NCBI GenBank assembly: GCA_964019155.1
Contig: OZ025243.1
Span: 9,293,865-9,357,864, forward strand
Length of the DNA stretch: 64,000 nucleotides
Direction: 5' to 3'
Origin: Osedax fenrisi
Lineage: Eukaryota; Annelida; Polychaeta; Sabellida; Siboglinidae
How positions within the stretch are numbered: position 1 is the stretch's first letter; each line of letters begins with the position of its first letter. A program made the position numbers and the translations under genes. Below the pieces are notes generated by a model. That model did no database searches, had not been told where the DNA came from, and worked only from the letters and a program-made list of their open reading frames with translations. Of this stretch, positions 41,200 through 55,611 are shown in pieces.

Positions 41200-41744
41200 C
41201 TCTATATATGATTGTATATAAACAATACGCATATGCATATAATATCCATGCATATTATAATGTTTGACTTGATGTCTCCTCGGCGTATTTGTTTATTGAT
41301 AAATCTTCAGTAAAAATGTGTACTTATGATGAAGATCTATAAATAGATATAATTATGTATAGTTGTGCATATCTTATGTTAACAATATCACACGAAGTTT
41401 TAATGTAATGTAAGTTTAATGTAATATTTAACATCCTATGATATACCTATTTATATTTGATAATGTATTTAAATAATACAAATAATACGTTAATCAATAA
41501 TATATAGCACATGTACTTAAATTGTTATCGATTATAATAAGTATTGTGTTAAATTTCAATAACGTATACTTATATCGATTACGATTTATTTATATATATA
41601 TATATAAGTATATGTTTACCAATACCACTTTTATTTTATTTACCAATATCAATGTAATTACGCATGTACAGTGTACATTGTACACAGCTATATATAGATG
41701 TGTTTTTATGCTTTTCGTAATGTATAAACTATTAATACACACAT

Positions 41745-41776
<32 letters not shown>

Positions 41777-41872
41777 TGTGTATGTGTGTGCATATATCTA
41801 TATTAACCTAAAGAACCGACGACCTACACATGATTATACTACATATATATATATATATATATAGGTTATCAG

Positions 41873-42050
41873 GTGATCATATCGCTACTAGCTTTACCTA
41901 TCTACCGGATGTTTACAATACTGGCGGCGGCTGCGGGGTGTTTAGAATTACAAGCGATTACTGCGGGGTATCATATCCTATGCTTTGTTATAACAAATAC
42001 GTCAGTCAAGCATGATGATATTGTTCATTATCGCTTATGTTAATATAAAT
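41873..42050 (+). other. Coding-looking patch, possible terminal exon of an unknown membrane protein
   Basis: After an acceptor-like TTATCAG, one frame stays open for 57 codons with hydrophobic runs (VIISLLALPIYRMFTILAAA, AITAGYHILCFVITN) and a stop near 42043. A second frame, ending at 42015, is also open and Cys/Gly-rich. Two open frames in a GC-richer patch make either one uncertain. No homologous family is recognised. Confidence 0.25.
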
Positions 42051-42665
42051 AGGTCATCTATTTCTGAGACTTATTCGATTATTCATAAAGTCACGCACCA
42101 ATGTGCGCTTGGATATATACAGTATACTATATATAAAGTATCATCAGGAATCCCTGGTATCACCAACTAAGTATATTATACGAACATACACGTCACAATG
42201 AGAAATTCCCAATTACGATAACATATAATTATAATTAAATACCTTAATATTTCTTTCATGTTTCAGATAGTGTTGCTGGTTAATTTCGAATAAATGCGGT
42301 ATAATACGAGATGATAGTTGTTATATATCTCACTTCCGGTAATATATAGGTCAGATAGTGAATATATTAACCGATATCGGATAGGTTGAAAGTCGGTTAG
42401 TTATACTAGTATTCTATGTATATTATAAAACACTCGCTATTTGAGGTGTATTTTAGATATATTCATGTAATGAACTTATAATTGTTTATAAAAAGATGCG
42501 CTATTGTTAATACGATGGTCACCTCTGTAAACTTATAACGAAGCTAATTAATAACGATAGGGGTATTGTGTTATCAGTGGTGCGATAATTGATTACGTCA
42601 GTGACCGATAGGGTTCGGCGGTGTTAATGATCTGCGCAAACATCGTCTGCTGGGTCCCGTTACAC

Positions 42666-42751
42666 TGAATTGGAGTCGAGTTGTCTCATTTCAGTGGCGA
42701 GTTGTATCGTTTCAGTGGCAAGCCGCGTCGCCTCCAGTACGATAAGGTGTT
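42666..42751 (-). other. Candidate 5' exon of the vinculin/catenin-like gene
   Basis: Between an AG acceptor and a GTGTAA donor, one frame reads HLIVLEATRLATETIQLATE then MRQLDSNS, a strongly helical sequence. It ends in phase 0, as required before the exon at 37091-37167. The GC-richer patch around it (42540-42890) contrasts with its surroundings. The upstream acceptor lacks a clear pyrimidine tract, so this is a weak candidate. Confidence 0.25.
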
Positions 42752-43258
42752 CTTTAGATCAGCTGGTTTATACAGGCGCCTATAGGCGATATCTAGAGAG
42801 AGAATGGTGCAAGGCTTTCACGAGGGACAAGTTCCGGTAGGGTATGCCTAGGTTACCCCATGGGGTTGATCTGCTCTATATACACCTCGGTAATAACAAT
42901 ACATATACGATATCATTGTGTACGACAAAGAATTCTAGTTGTTAACAATGGTCGTCTAATTGTTCTTCTAGAACTTCATAAAAGTATACCCAATATTCAA
43001 TAAACATTTGGTATCTATGATATATATATAGGTACAACATAAATGCATGAATTAAGTAGAAATAGTAATTATATATATGAGATTGCAAATCTGATGAATC
43101 AATGGTGTATCACAAGGTTTTATTGATACATATATGTATACCCATAAACATCAAAGGGGCGAAGATGTATGTATAAATATATAACGTCTTTGTGTATACC
43201 TATCTCTCATATTGAAGCAAATAATTATACAAAATTTACATATATATATATATATATA

Positions 43259-44185
43259 GGGGAAAGTAACCTAATACGGACACTTTAACAATAAATCTTG
43301 TAAAATAACATGTCATGACTCATTATTTGTATTCAAAAATTACAATATATTAATAATATATGATTATAGATATTATTGTGATTTTAAAATTGTATTTAAT
43401 CTTTTAATTCCATAGATAACGGGGTGTCCGTATTCGGTACCCATGTCCGAATACGGACACCCTGTGTTATAATACGAACACCCTATATACCACTAGATAA
43501 GCTATATATTATTGATGAATCAATCAGATAAATTACAATTACATTCTTTATAATTAATTTTATGAATAAGTTATTCTAATTTAATTAGTTAATAATTTAT
43601 TTATTTTTATTATTTTTTTAATTAATAATACAATTTAAGTATACTTATATAAGATATATCTAAATAATAAAAAATGTAGATGTATCTTTATCGTGGTATT
43701 AATATTATAACGCACTTTTATAACGCGATTTTTATGAAAATCAGAATAGTTTATACGCTGCGCGCTGATTGGTTATAGGGTGTCCGTATTAAGACATTTA
43801 GAGTGTCCGTATTAGGGAATTATATGTCCTCTAGAGATATGCTTATAACTTAATGAATATTTTATAACAAATATAGAATTTATATATATAATTTTTAGAA
43901 TACTTTATTTTTTAATAATATAGTGTACTATTTTATATCTATACATTTAGATATTCTTGAGAAGGTTTCAAGTTAAATTTTTTTGTCATAAATTTAAAAT
44001 GTAATAAAAAAATCAGTTATTTGGATAATTCCAAATATATATCCATATCAGCAATATTTTGAATAATTAAAAAATACTTTTTTAAACTATTTATATAATT
44101 ATGAATATTTTATTCATCAAACATTTGTATGTAGGATTTATGGTTTCTGAGATACCGAGAGTGTCCGTATTCGGTTACTTTCCCC
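43259..44185. mobile_element. GGGGAAAG-family MITE, copy 4 (927 bp)
   Basis: It starts GGGGAAAGTAACCTAATACG and ends TTCGGTTACTTTCCCC, flanked by TA; the left TA is the end of a (TA)n tract. It contains GGTGTCCGTATTCGGTACCC followed by the inverted ATGTCCGAATACGGACACCC, the CGCTGCGCGCTGATTGGTTA block, and GTGTCCGTATTA repeats. The sequence order matches copy 2. It has no coding frame. Confidence 0.88.
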
Positions 44186-44678
44186 TAATATTTATACATA
44201 CTATACTATCAAGGATGTCTACTGACACATATTTTATGAAATATTTATTTCTGATTAAGTAATTTATCATATTGTATATGGTTCAGTAATATAAATTTGA
44301 ATTTAATACACAATAAATGCAACAACTCATTTTAATCAATGATTTCAATATGATTATATTAAAATCATAATTGAATGGACATTATATTATTTGGAATGGC
44401 AACATAAATAATATAAAAAATATTGATCAATTCAAACCTATTTATAAATAAATTTGTATTTAAAATAAAATATTATATAGAAATACAATCAAAATATGAA
44501 TGCATATTTATTTGAAAAATAACAAAATCATTGATATCTTTATATTAAAATTAAAATTTTTTAAATATAATTAAATATAACACTGAAAAGTACCAAACTC
44601 GTAGTATAAAAAGTAATCAATTAAAGTATCCTAGGTACAGTATTTTTAGATTATGGTTTTTTTATATTACCTATTCTG

Positions 44679-44720
<42 letters not shown>

Positions 44721-44765
44721 GTACTAGGTTCCACAACTTAATAAGTTAACTCCATATTACATATT

Positions 44766-45560
44766 ACCTTACCTTACCTTACCAGGTCGAGCTTGCTCGG
44801 CAATTTACAACACGTTCTTTCCATTTATCCCTTTCTTTCATCGCAGCTGGTAATTCCTCGGTTCTACATCCAGTATCTTTCACCAGTTGATCGATATATG
44901 TTAAAGGCGGTCTTCCTCGAAATCGTTTTCCATGAGATGGTTGCCAGAGTAGTAAGTCGCTTGCTAGTTCGCCTTCGCTTCTCCAACAATGTCCTGCAAA
45001 TCGTAATCGTTGTACGCATATAGCTACTGATATTTTGGGTATATTTCCGTATAGTTCCTTGTTTGTCAAATGTTATCTCCATGACTTATTTAGAGCTGCT
45101 CGGAGAATTCTAGTATAGGCTCCATCTATTTTCCCCTTAAGTTTAGCTGTTAGAGTCCACGATATGGCACCATATACTAATACAGATTCAACTGCCGCTC
45201 TGAAAAAAAAAATTTCTTTTTAATTTGTCGGGCGTCTTAGATTTCCAGATTTCTTGCATACTATTTAGTGCTGACCAGGCTTTATCAATTCTTATTTGAA
45301 TATCCTTTTCTGTTGACCCGATGCAGCTCCCAAGATAGTTGAAATTTTCCACTTTTGCAATAATTTTACCATTTATGCTGTTTATTGTGATATCATCGGA
45401 GTCAGAATTTTGATTTAATTTCATGTATTGGGTTTTTCCGTATTTATACTTAGTCCGATTTCATTTGATGTTACTTCTATTTGATGTAGCAGAGTATTTG
45501 CACTTTTCATATCATTTGTTGTAATTGCTATATCGTCAGCATAATCAATATCAGTTATGT
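44766..45560 (-). pseudogene. 3' fragment of an RTE-like non-LTR retrotransposon
   Basis: Minus-strand blocks in order: YADDIAITTNDMKSANTLL (the YADD catalytic core of reverse transcriptase), NFNYLGSCIGSTEKDIQIRI, a YGA.SWT.TA.L....D..Y.R.LR segment, and a C-terminus LRFAGHCWRSEGELASDLLL, HGKRFRGRPPLTYIDQL. This C-terminus is characteristic of RTE/RTE-X-like elements. At least two frameshifts (one at an A8 run near 45200) and stops break it; the upstream RT and endonuclease parts are absent (5' truncation at ~45560). The 3' end is followed by (GGTAA)n, the probable insertion tail at 44766-44784. Confidence 0.8.
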
Positions 45561-46797
45561 GTGTGGCCGTATATTACATATGGTATCCACTTATTGCGAA
45601 AGTTATAAGTTATAACTTATAATAAAGTGATATCTTCCCCATTAATTAGTAATGTAACCTACCTCATTAAATAATAGGTTAACACTTCCTTCCTTATAAC
45701 CACTTTATAGAGTTATGTATTATAATGTTATTTATTATATTTACAGATACAAATAGAAATGTAGATATCCCAACATATGTTGTAATTTCTGATAACACTT
45801 TTTAGATTTCCACTTTTGTATTTAGGTCTATGTTATATTGTTCAATTATATATTATAGATATATATATATATATAAATATATATATATATATCTATAATA
45901 TATAAAATATTATTTATTATAACCGGATACCATATGTTATTATGGAATATATGCGCAATTAAGTAATGCATTATATAATTATTTATCTTAAAATATAGGA
46001 TTTGTTTATATTTTTAATTATGTTATCGAGTATGATTATTTATTTAACTTTAGCCTATATATTGTATATAGAATAAATAAATATGTTATTTGAATAATAA
46101 CAACACCCTTACTCTTATATATATACTCGTCTTTATTTTTTAATAATCCTATATTGAACAATACATATATTAATAATTTATCATTGTAAATATAACTACT
46201 TAGTAAATATATGTATAAAATGTTAATAATAAATATAAATATATTTATAAAATCGCGATTTTTACAATGATTACATAATTATATTCAATACTTAATATAG
46301 AATTTTTTTAAAGTAAATATGATTAGGTTTTGTAATGTAATATGTATTAATTATTTATAAATCTTATCAAATTTAAACAGGGTGTATTATATCAGTATAT
46401 TATAGGGACCTATTATTATTTATAACAATATATCTACACATACATACCTATAACTAAATATGTAACTTATGTATAGTCAGTAAGTTACTTTCTGTAAACA
46501 CATTACTAATTAGTTTAGTACTAAATAGTTTCTTGCTGAAATTACACATTAATAATCATCAGACTAACTTCACGTGTACTCTAGCCCACTTATTTCATGT
46601 CACCCATAGGCCTATAGGCATATATGGGCTCACCATAAAATTATTATTTTCTGTATAAATCATTGTGAAGGATTATAGAGGACAAGGTCAGTAGTATTAT
46701 ATATATTATTAACATTATTCCATTTCTTTATTATATACATAGTTTATTAATTAAATTATTGAATAAAAGTATTAATAATAATAACACACACAAACAC

Positions 46798-46849
<52 letters not shown>

Positions 46850-47344
46850 AATAGATTTTGCAGGTTTAGTGTATATATATATATATTTATAAAAGTTTGA
46901 AATAAAAATTAAAATGATTTCCTTGTATTTAATCTAATGCAATAGAATTTGAAATGAATGCCGTATTAGTGAGTTATCAGTCTATAAATAGGCTGTTTAT
47001 AATCCTATGTGTTTATAATCTGTAAATAATTTATAATTAACGTAAATAATCTGTTAATCCAATAGGGTGGTACTTAATTAAGCATGAGGTAGGCTATATC
47101 ATTGTATATATATACTAGTTGTCCTTAGATATATCAGATATACATTGAATATTAGCTCCTTCATTAATGAGGAGTTTTTTAACATTAAAAAGATACAATA
47201 CAGCCTATTTTGATATGATAGATTGTATACAGATATAGATATATCTAGTATTATGTAAGGAAAAATGTAGGAAATAATAACATTTATTAAAAAGATAACT
47301 ATAATAATAAAATAGACTTACATATATAACAATAATACTAATGG
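45561..47344. other. AT-rich spacer between retroelement and channel gene
   Basis: No gene is seen. It contains a short palindromic TATAGATATATA tract near 45855-45900 and (TA)n at about 46801-46847. The 3' UTR and poly(A) site of the minus-strand channel gene should lie at its right side, but the many AT-rich hexamers prevent a specific call. Confidence 0.55.
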
Positions 47345-50300
47345 TTAATATTCATCAGGAAAAGATGATTGCCTATAATGAAGGGCATTATGTCCTCTCA
47401 TATCGGTTCGAGGTGTATCTTCAGGGTGATTTTCTGCAGCCCATTCCAGTTGTCGTAGTCTCTCTTCTTCCTTCTTTCTTGCTAGTGCCTGTTATACATC
47501 AGTTTTTATTTGTTTATATTTACACTACTTTATTTAATTAAATAATTTATAATATGATTATTATTAATTCTAAGATAATCTTGTAATCAAAGATTAGTAT
47601 TATTAGTCATCATTAAACACTCACAATAAGTTACTTATTAAAAAATACAATTATATTAATACATAATAAACTACCTCGTGTTGAATCTGCTCCACAAGGA
47701 ATTGTACTCTGTCGGATATCTCTTGTAATTGTATTTCTTTATCATCTCTTTCATGTTGAAGACTCAATGCTCGATTCGAAGGAAAGAATCCATTGTCTTG
47801 TTTGCTTATCTTGTATTATTATATGTGTTATTATTATTATTTCTTGAATCATAATAACCACAACTACTATTACTATATAATGAATACATACCATATGACT
47901 GACATAAAGCTCAAGAGCTGTATAGTCGTTAGGAAGAGTTTCATCAAGATGAATAAAGAAGAACACATACGCCCATTTGTTGTGCTCTTGTTTTGTGTGG
48001 GTATCAAATCCCTATAGGTGTAGTAATAGTTACTAATATAACATGTAAAATATTATATAACACATCAAATATATATATATAGATAAGATATTAATTAATA
48101 TTAAAAATGAAATAGTATAGAATGAATACGGGAAGAAATGGAAGGCGGAACACGTTTCAAAAATAAATAATATTTTTATAATTTAAAATATATTAAGGTA
48201 TGTGTTAATATTAAAAGGGTTGATTAATACATTAAATAATACTATTACATATTAACATATTTAATTTCCGATCAAATATTGTACATATTATAAAAATAAT
48301 ATAAAACATATAATATTAATATTATAAAAAATAAATAATATATAGATTTTACTGACAATATTCTTATAAATTATAAATAATTTCTATATCATAAATCAAT
48401 TTAGTAATTTTGTACATGGGGTATATGGAAATTATACATATTTTATATTTTATGATTATTGTATTTTCATATTATTATATAATATTAGAGATATAATGTA
48501 ATGCACATTTTATTATATAGTAAGGTATTTAAATTATAAATGTATAAATAAAACATAATATATACATTATTTTTTTGTTTATTTTTAATATAATTTAATA
48601 GAAACTATTTTATTTTATTATTTTATATAAATGCTGTTAATATGAAAGGAATGATTATTAGAGAAGTTATTAATGAAGTGCAGCAAGTAATTAATTAAGT
48701 TTTCAATATATAATTACAAAATAAGAACAATATTAAATTAAATAAACAGATTTAAATATGTCATAATTTAAAAATTAAATTTATTAACATACTAATGATA
48801 TGACTGACATTTATAGGCTTGTTATAATATCTATTACATTATGTACAAATCCTACGGATGGCTACGGATATTATAAAAAAATAAACTTATGTAGGATAAT
48901 AAACCTATATATGATACAAGTATTAAATAGTAAATGTAATCTAATAAACTTAGTAACGTGCCTGTAATATAGCATGATTATAATATTAAATATATTCAGA
49001 TGTATTGATATATTACTAAGCTTTGGATTACAAAAAAGTTATCTATAATAGTTACTATTGTTACTATGATTACATTATTAATATTAATTAAATTATAACT
49101 TAATACAAATACAATTAGTGATATTTTTAATGATATTATATAATTTACAATTATTATTTTAGTTGTTTGTTGTAGTTATATTTGGTGGAGTTCTTTCATC
49201 CGATCCAGGAACTTAGATTTTTTTATTTATAATTAAAGGCGCTAATATCCCTTCGAAGCCGCTACCATAGTTTTAACGAGAGCTGATCATTATGTATACA
49301 CAATTATATAATATCACCTCTAAATGTTATATTAAGACATATTGCATTGGTCCGGACGAGGCTTGAACCTGCATCCTACTACCTATGTGTCAGACACCTT
49401 AGCCAACTGAGCCACACAGTATTTATGATATAGTTAAAATATTATATGAAATAATAAATGAAACAACTTACATTTCCATGGTGTTCAAAGTCGTATGCCT
49501 TACATCCACAGATAAAGCACGTATCTCTCATGTCACTATCAACTTGCCACTGGGTATTGATTTCCATTAATTATATATATATATATATTCATATGTGAAT
49601 TAAATATAATTAAATAAATTATTAACATATATGAATAATACATATGCTATTGAATATAAACAGTACAGAAGACTATACCTTATTGTCTCTCAATTCACTG
49701 AATGTATCTACAATAATACCAAATATAATATTTAATCCAATTGTTGTGATAATAACGAAGAATGATAAATCGAATATATCTTTATGAAGGTGATATGAGA
49801 AAGATCTTCCTTCTGGCACTGCAATCGTCTATTAATCAATATAGTATTTAATAAACATATAAATACATGTCTATATATTTGTAAATTGTAGTTATCATAT
49901 ACATATTAGTTAATGATTATAATAAAAATTATAGTTTGATAATAATAAAAATTGTGATATATAATTGAAAGTCACTCAATAAATTATGAATTCGTACACT
50001 TACCTTATCTCTATTATTACACAATCCTTATCACTATTCTTACACTAACAATATCTATATTCATTGAATAATATATCAAATAATATTAAAACTTGATTTT
50101 TATTTATAATGGTATTTACTTCATTTTAGATATAGAATATATTTCTTATTTTAAACTTTTGAATAATGAAACAAGTTTATTTAATTTAAAAAATGTATTA
50201 TAATAAAAATTTTAAAGGAAAATATAGATTTTTATTGGCCTGATGTTTAATTGAAACTACTTTTAATTTATTTATACAATTAAAACATATTTTATAGGAA

Positions 50301-53300
50301 AGTTTGTTTGTTCTGTGATATTTCTTATTATTGTATCAATAACTAAAGTTATCTCTACTGTAAATACACTAAAGATTGAAATCATACATACACATGTACA
50401 TATTACTTATCTATTACAATATTGAAATGGAATACGTTTATAAAACATATTTACTGATCAATATTGCTGTATTGCCTCACGTATTCTAAAGTACACATAA
50501 TTAGATACATACAATTAGTTAGAAACCTCCATAATGCCGACAGTGAAGCCTCTATGTAGCATGGTGACGGCACACTCGTACATAGTTCTACAGTACAGAC
50601 CTGATCTGGTATCCATTAGATCTCGGTAGAAAGCGAAACCAAACAAAGAATAAATGTATATTACAATCAATCCGTAGAACAAAACCCACATCAGAGAGGA
50701 TCCTGTTATTATGTGTTAGTGTATTGTATAGTTATGATTTAAGATGATACTATAATTAATAACAATTTTAAAGAAATTATTAAAAAAATATATATATTTC
50801 TGTTTTAGTAATCAACGATAGATGTGAAAATATAACCATTTTGTGTAATAGATCTTATGGCTCTTTTTAACAATTGATTAAATTCAGCTATGTGCAGGAG
50901 ATGTACAGAAAAGAAGTAACCATAAAATGCCGAACCAAGAATAGACGAAATAAATAATATCTAAATATATTTATTTATTCACTTATATCATAAATTATAT
51001 ATTTATATATATGAAAATATATATTTGGGTATTGATATTAAAAATAATTAAAATAAAATGTTGTAAATATATATATAACTAACCATGTACCAAAAAGTAG
51101 TGAAACTGAACAAAGAAATATCCAGATTAGAAACTTCATCTATATCATTTGTATTTTTTGATCTTCTGTAAATATTAATAGTTTATTATTATGTTTATAA
51201 ATTATTAGTGAAAAATCATAATTTTAATCTTATAAGATTATAATTATAATTATTTTTGAATGGATATTTTATATTATATTTAGACAACTAAGATCTAGAA
51301 ATTATTCAAGATAATCGAATATATTTGCATTATATATTAATATATCTATATATTATATATAATATTATATATATATACCTATTAAAATAGAATATTTTTA
51401 TTACGAAAATAATTGATATAAATATGTACCAATAATATCAATGATAAATAAATAAATGTAGAGAATATATTATAAATAAATTGATTTATTATAGTTATTA
51501 ATTTACATAATCATTACTACAAATTAATGAAAATACTAACTTGAATAGGTATATCTTTGGAATTGTTGGATGATTTACAACAAAGAAACTTATAAGAACA
51601 AGTGTAGAAAGTAGATTATGCAAAGCCGACAATATATAAACAATATACAATATCTCATCTCCAAAGTTATAGAGAGGAATTGGGCTAAAAGTAATGTTAT
51701 TAATATTTAATATTAACAATAATTAATATATATATTTTAATTTTAATTCAATTTTGAATACAATATTCTAGTTTAACATTAGGTATCTAAATATAAATAT
51801 ATGTATTATTAGTACTGGGTTATGAAAAGAAACCTGTGTATATCACTCGGTTGTTTCCAAAAGACTAAAACCAATAAAGAATATAGAAAACTAATCGCAA
51901 TCATGCCCATATTGAGATGCCACCTGTTATTTTGTAATAGAGTGATATACTAAGTATGTAATGAACACTTAATGCAGCTAACCAGTAGGTGGCTAGGAAC
52001 ATGAGAAACGGATGTTTAAATACACCTCTCATATAGTGAATATCGGTGATGATGTCCCTTGACCAGCTCATTAGACCTCGCAGTTTGTTAGCGGGAGAAG
52101 AACGGTCAACTTCGTATTTGAATCTCTCTTTTAGATCCTCTCGTAATGCCATCTATATTATTATTTATGTAGCATATTTATATTTCAATTATAGATTTAT
52201 TTATAAAATATAATGTAATGATGCATATACATTTTTTCTATCAGATTTTATTTGAAAATTTTTTAAAATAAATATTTGATAATATTAACACATATTACAT
52301 TATTATTATATATATATATATAAAAGGATACATTGATAAATTATGAAACTATTAATTATGTTAAATGCTAAATGCTAATTTTTCTCCTTTTTCGAAGGTG
52401 TACTATGCTAATGCAAGATCACTATGCAATAAATTACCTTCACTCATAGCTATGCTTAATGATAGGCATTATTATATTTACTGAAACCTGGCTAAATAAT
52501 AGTGTTACCAATGCAATGCTCAATCCATTAAATTTGTATACCGTTTATAGACTAGATCGTCCTGATAATGCTCGCGGTGGTGGTATTATTGTATATGTTA
52601 ATATTAATTATAATTCGTTATGCATAACCGAATTTATTACAAATGGTATTGAATTATTATGTATTAAATTTTTTAATTACAGACTTGTCACCATTTATAG
52701 GCCACCAGATATGCCATTGTCCCAAACTGTTTTATTATGTGATACTCTAAATAACATATGTTCATCTACGGACTCTTGTCTAATCTATGGAGACTTCAAC
52801 CTAGCCGGAATTGACTGGATTGCTGGTACTACGTCGACAATTGCGGAAAGATATGTATACAATAAGTTTCTATCATACGGTTTAACTCAACTAATTAATT
52901 TTAATACTACAAATTCAAATATTCTCGATTTAATTCTTACAAATAATACATTAATTATATCTAATATTTCACCTACAAGTGCTTTTGAATATGATGCACA
53001 TATTAGTGACCATTTTGCTATTTACTCTGATTTAGTAATCCCAGATAATTATTTAAAGTCTGGCAATCTTAATCACAATAAATGTTCAATCCAGCGACTT
53101 AACTATAATAAAAGTGATATTGCTAGTATTAAAACTCATATCTTGTCACTAGACTGGACTAATATTCTATCCTCGTGCAATGATTGTAATGAGCTAATCA
53201 ACACTTTTATTAATATTACTAAGAATATCATCGAGTTATACACCCCTACTTTTTCAACTAAAATTTATATATATCCCTTATCTATTAAGAAACTACTAAA

Positions 53301-55579
53301 TAAGTGTAGAGTCTTACATAGAAATATAAATGATACAGATACTCATAATGTTTGGAGGTATAACAAATCTTTACTATCAGATAAAATAAAGCAATATAAT
53401 CTTGAAGTTGAACACAAAATGTTCTCATCAAATAAAAAATCTTCTTTTTATAATTATATAAACACCAAATTAAATAACAAAAATCTCATACCTCCACTCA
53501 GAAATCGAGTTGATCATAATATCATTTATACTAATGACTTTGATAAAGCAGATTGTCTTTCTGACCAATTTTCATCTGTTTTTCTCAAGTCACATATTTC
53601 TTATGATCCCTCTATAATGAAAGATTATAGGTTTAATGATTTTCCTATATCTCAGGAAATAGTAAGGAAATTTCTTTGTAAATTACCACCTAAATTTAAT
53701 TCATCTCCTGATGGTTTACCCAAAGGTATGCTTAAGATATTATCTTATGAAATTTCTTATCCATTATCTATTGTTTTTCAACGTATTCTAGATGAAGGTC
53801 AATGCCCTACTATATGGAAGTTAGCTAATATTATTCCAATATTTAAAAAAGGTGATCATTCATTACCATCAAATTATCGTCCAATCAGTTTATTGCCATC
53901 CACTCTCATTATTTTTGAAAAAATATTATCTTACTATCTATTATATTATTTAAGATCTAATAAACTATTATGTACTGAACAATATGGATTTTTAGCCGGT
54001 AGATCCACGGAACTACAACTTATTGAATTTTATAGAAATATAAGTAGAGCCACTAACCATTCTTTTAATACTGATATTATATATATCGATATGGCTAAAG
54101 CTTTTGATAAAGTTTGCCATTCTAAACTTCTAAAGAAGATGTCTAAATTGGAGATCGGTGGTAATGTCCTTAAGTGGTGTAGCTCATACCTTACTAATCG
54201 ATTTCAAAGAACTATAGTTAATGATGAATTTTCTGATTATATTCATGCAAGTTCAGGTGTTCCTCAAGGTTCCGTTATTGGACCTCTTTTATTCTTAATA
54301 TATATCAATGACCTCCCCTCGATATTTACATCACAGCTAACATGCTCTCTTTTTGCCGATGATGCCAAAATATCTCTATCGTATAGGAATATTACTGAAC
54401 GTAATATCCTTCAATCAGGACTTAATGATCTATATGATTGGACTGTAAAATGGAACCTTCAAATAGCTTTTGAAAAATGCGCATTTATGTCAATCGGAAA
54501 ATCTGATATATCATTCTATTTGCTAAATAATACCGTGATTCCTAAATGCTCTAATTTTCGAAACCTTGGTATTGTTTTTTATGATAATATTAAATTCAAT
54601 ATTAACATTAATAACATATGTAGCAAAGCCTATGTGATCTCTAATATCATTTTTAGATGTTTTACTACAAATAATTCATATTATCTAGTCAAAGCCTATA
54701 CAACCTATATACGGCCATTACTCGAATATGGTTCTTCCATTTGGAATCCAGGCAATGACTTTATCGGCCTAAACAAACTTATTGAAAAAGTTCAACATAA
54801 ATTTACTAAGCGAATTTACTTCAGATGTAACTTTATTAAATCAACTTATGATACTAGATTGTGTTTTCTCAATTTAATGAATTTATCCCACCGCAGATTA
54901 AGAGCTGACCTGATTCTGGCTTTCAAGATATTGAACAATCTCGTGGATATTGATAAATTATCGGTATTCACAATTTATTCAACAAGTAATCGTGGACCTC
55001 TAACTAAAATACGCAAAGACAAATGTATTAATAAATCAACTATAAATTCATTCAGTAACAGAGTGAGTAACGCTTGGAATTCACTTCCTCGTTCTGTGGC
55101 TTCGTCTAAATCTTTAAGCATATTTATTACAAATATAGATACTATTAATATTAATGGAAATTTTTATTCTCAACATGCTTAAATGTAATGTATTTATTCT
55201 TATAATTTTATTATTTTTTTAGTTTTCGTTTTCGTTTTGTACTTTATTTGGGTATTTGATCTTACAAGCTGTATACTCATTTGATATTCTAGGTGTGGAG
55301 AGATGTCAAAAAACCAAAATGCAGGGACCGTCCATCCCTCAGGATTTATGGGCATATAATCCTATATGGGCCTGACCAACCCGAGACCTCTTCCCTAGTT
55401 ATTTGATGATGTGTTCAGCACGTTTGATCAACATCCCAAATATTGCTTTATTATTATTTTATTTACTTTCGGTATGTGTAAATCACAACTTATTTATATT
55501 TGCTAACTATTATTTATATATTTCTGTCATTATTATTTATTGTTATCCATCGTTTTGATTCTAATCAATAAACTATTAT

Positions 55580-55611
<32 letters not shown>

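Noticed and set aside
44793..45023. Plus-strand 76-codon frame
   Set aside because: Shadow of the minus-strand RTE-like retroelement.
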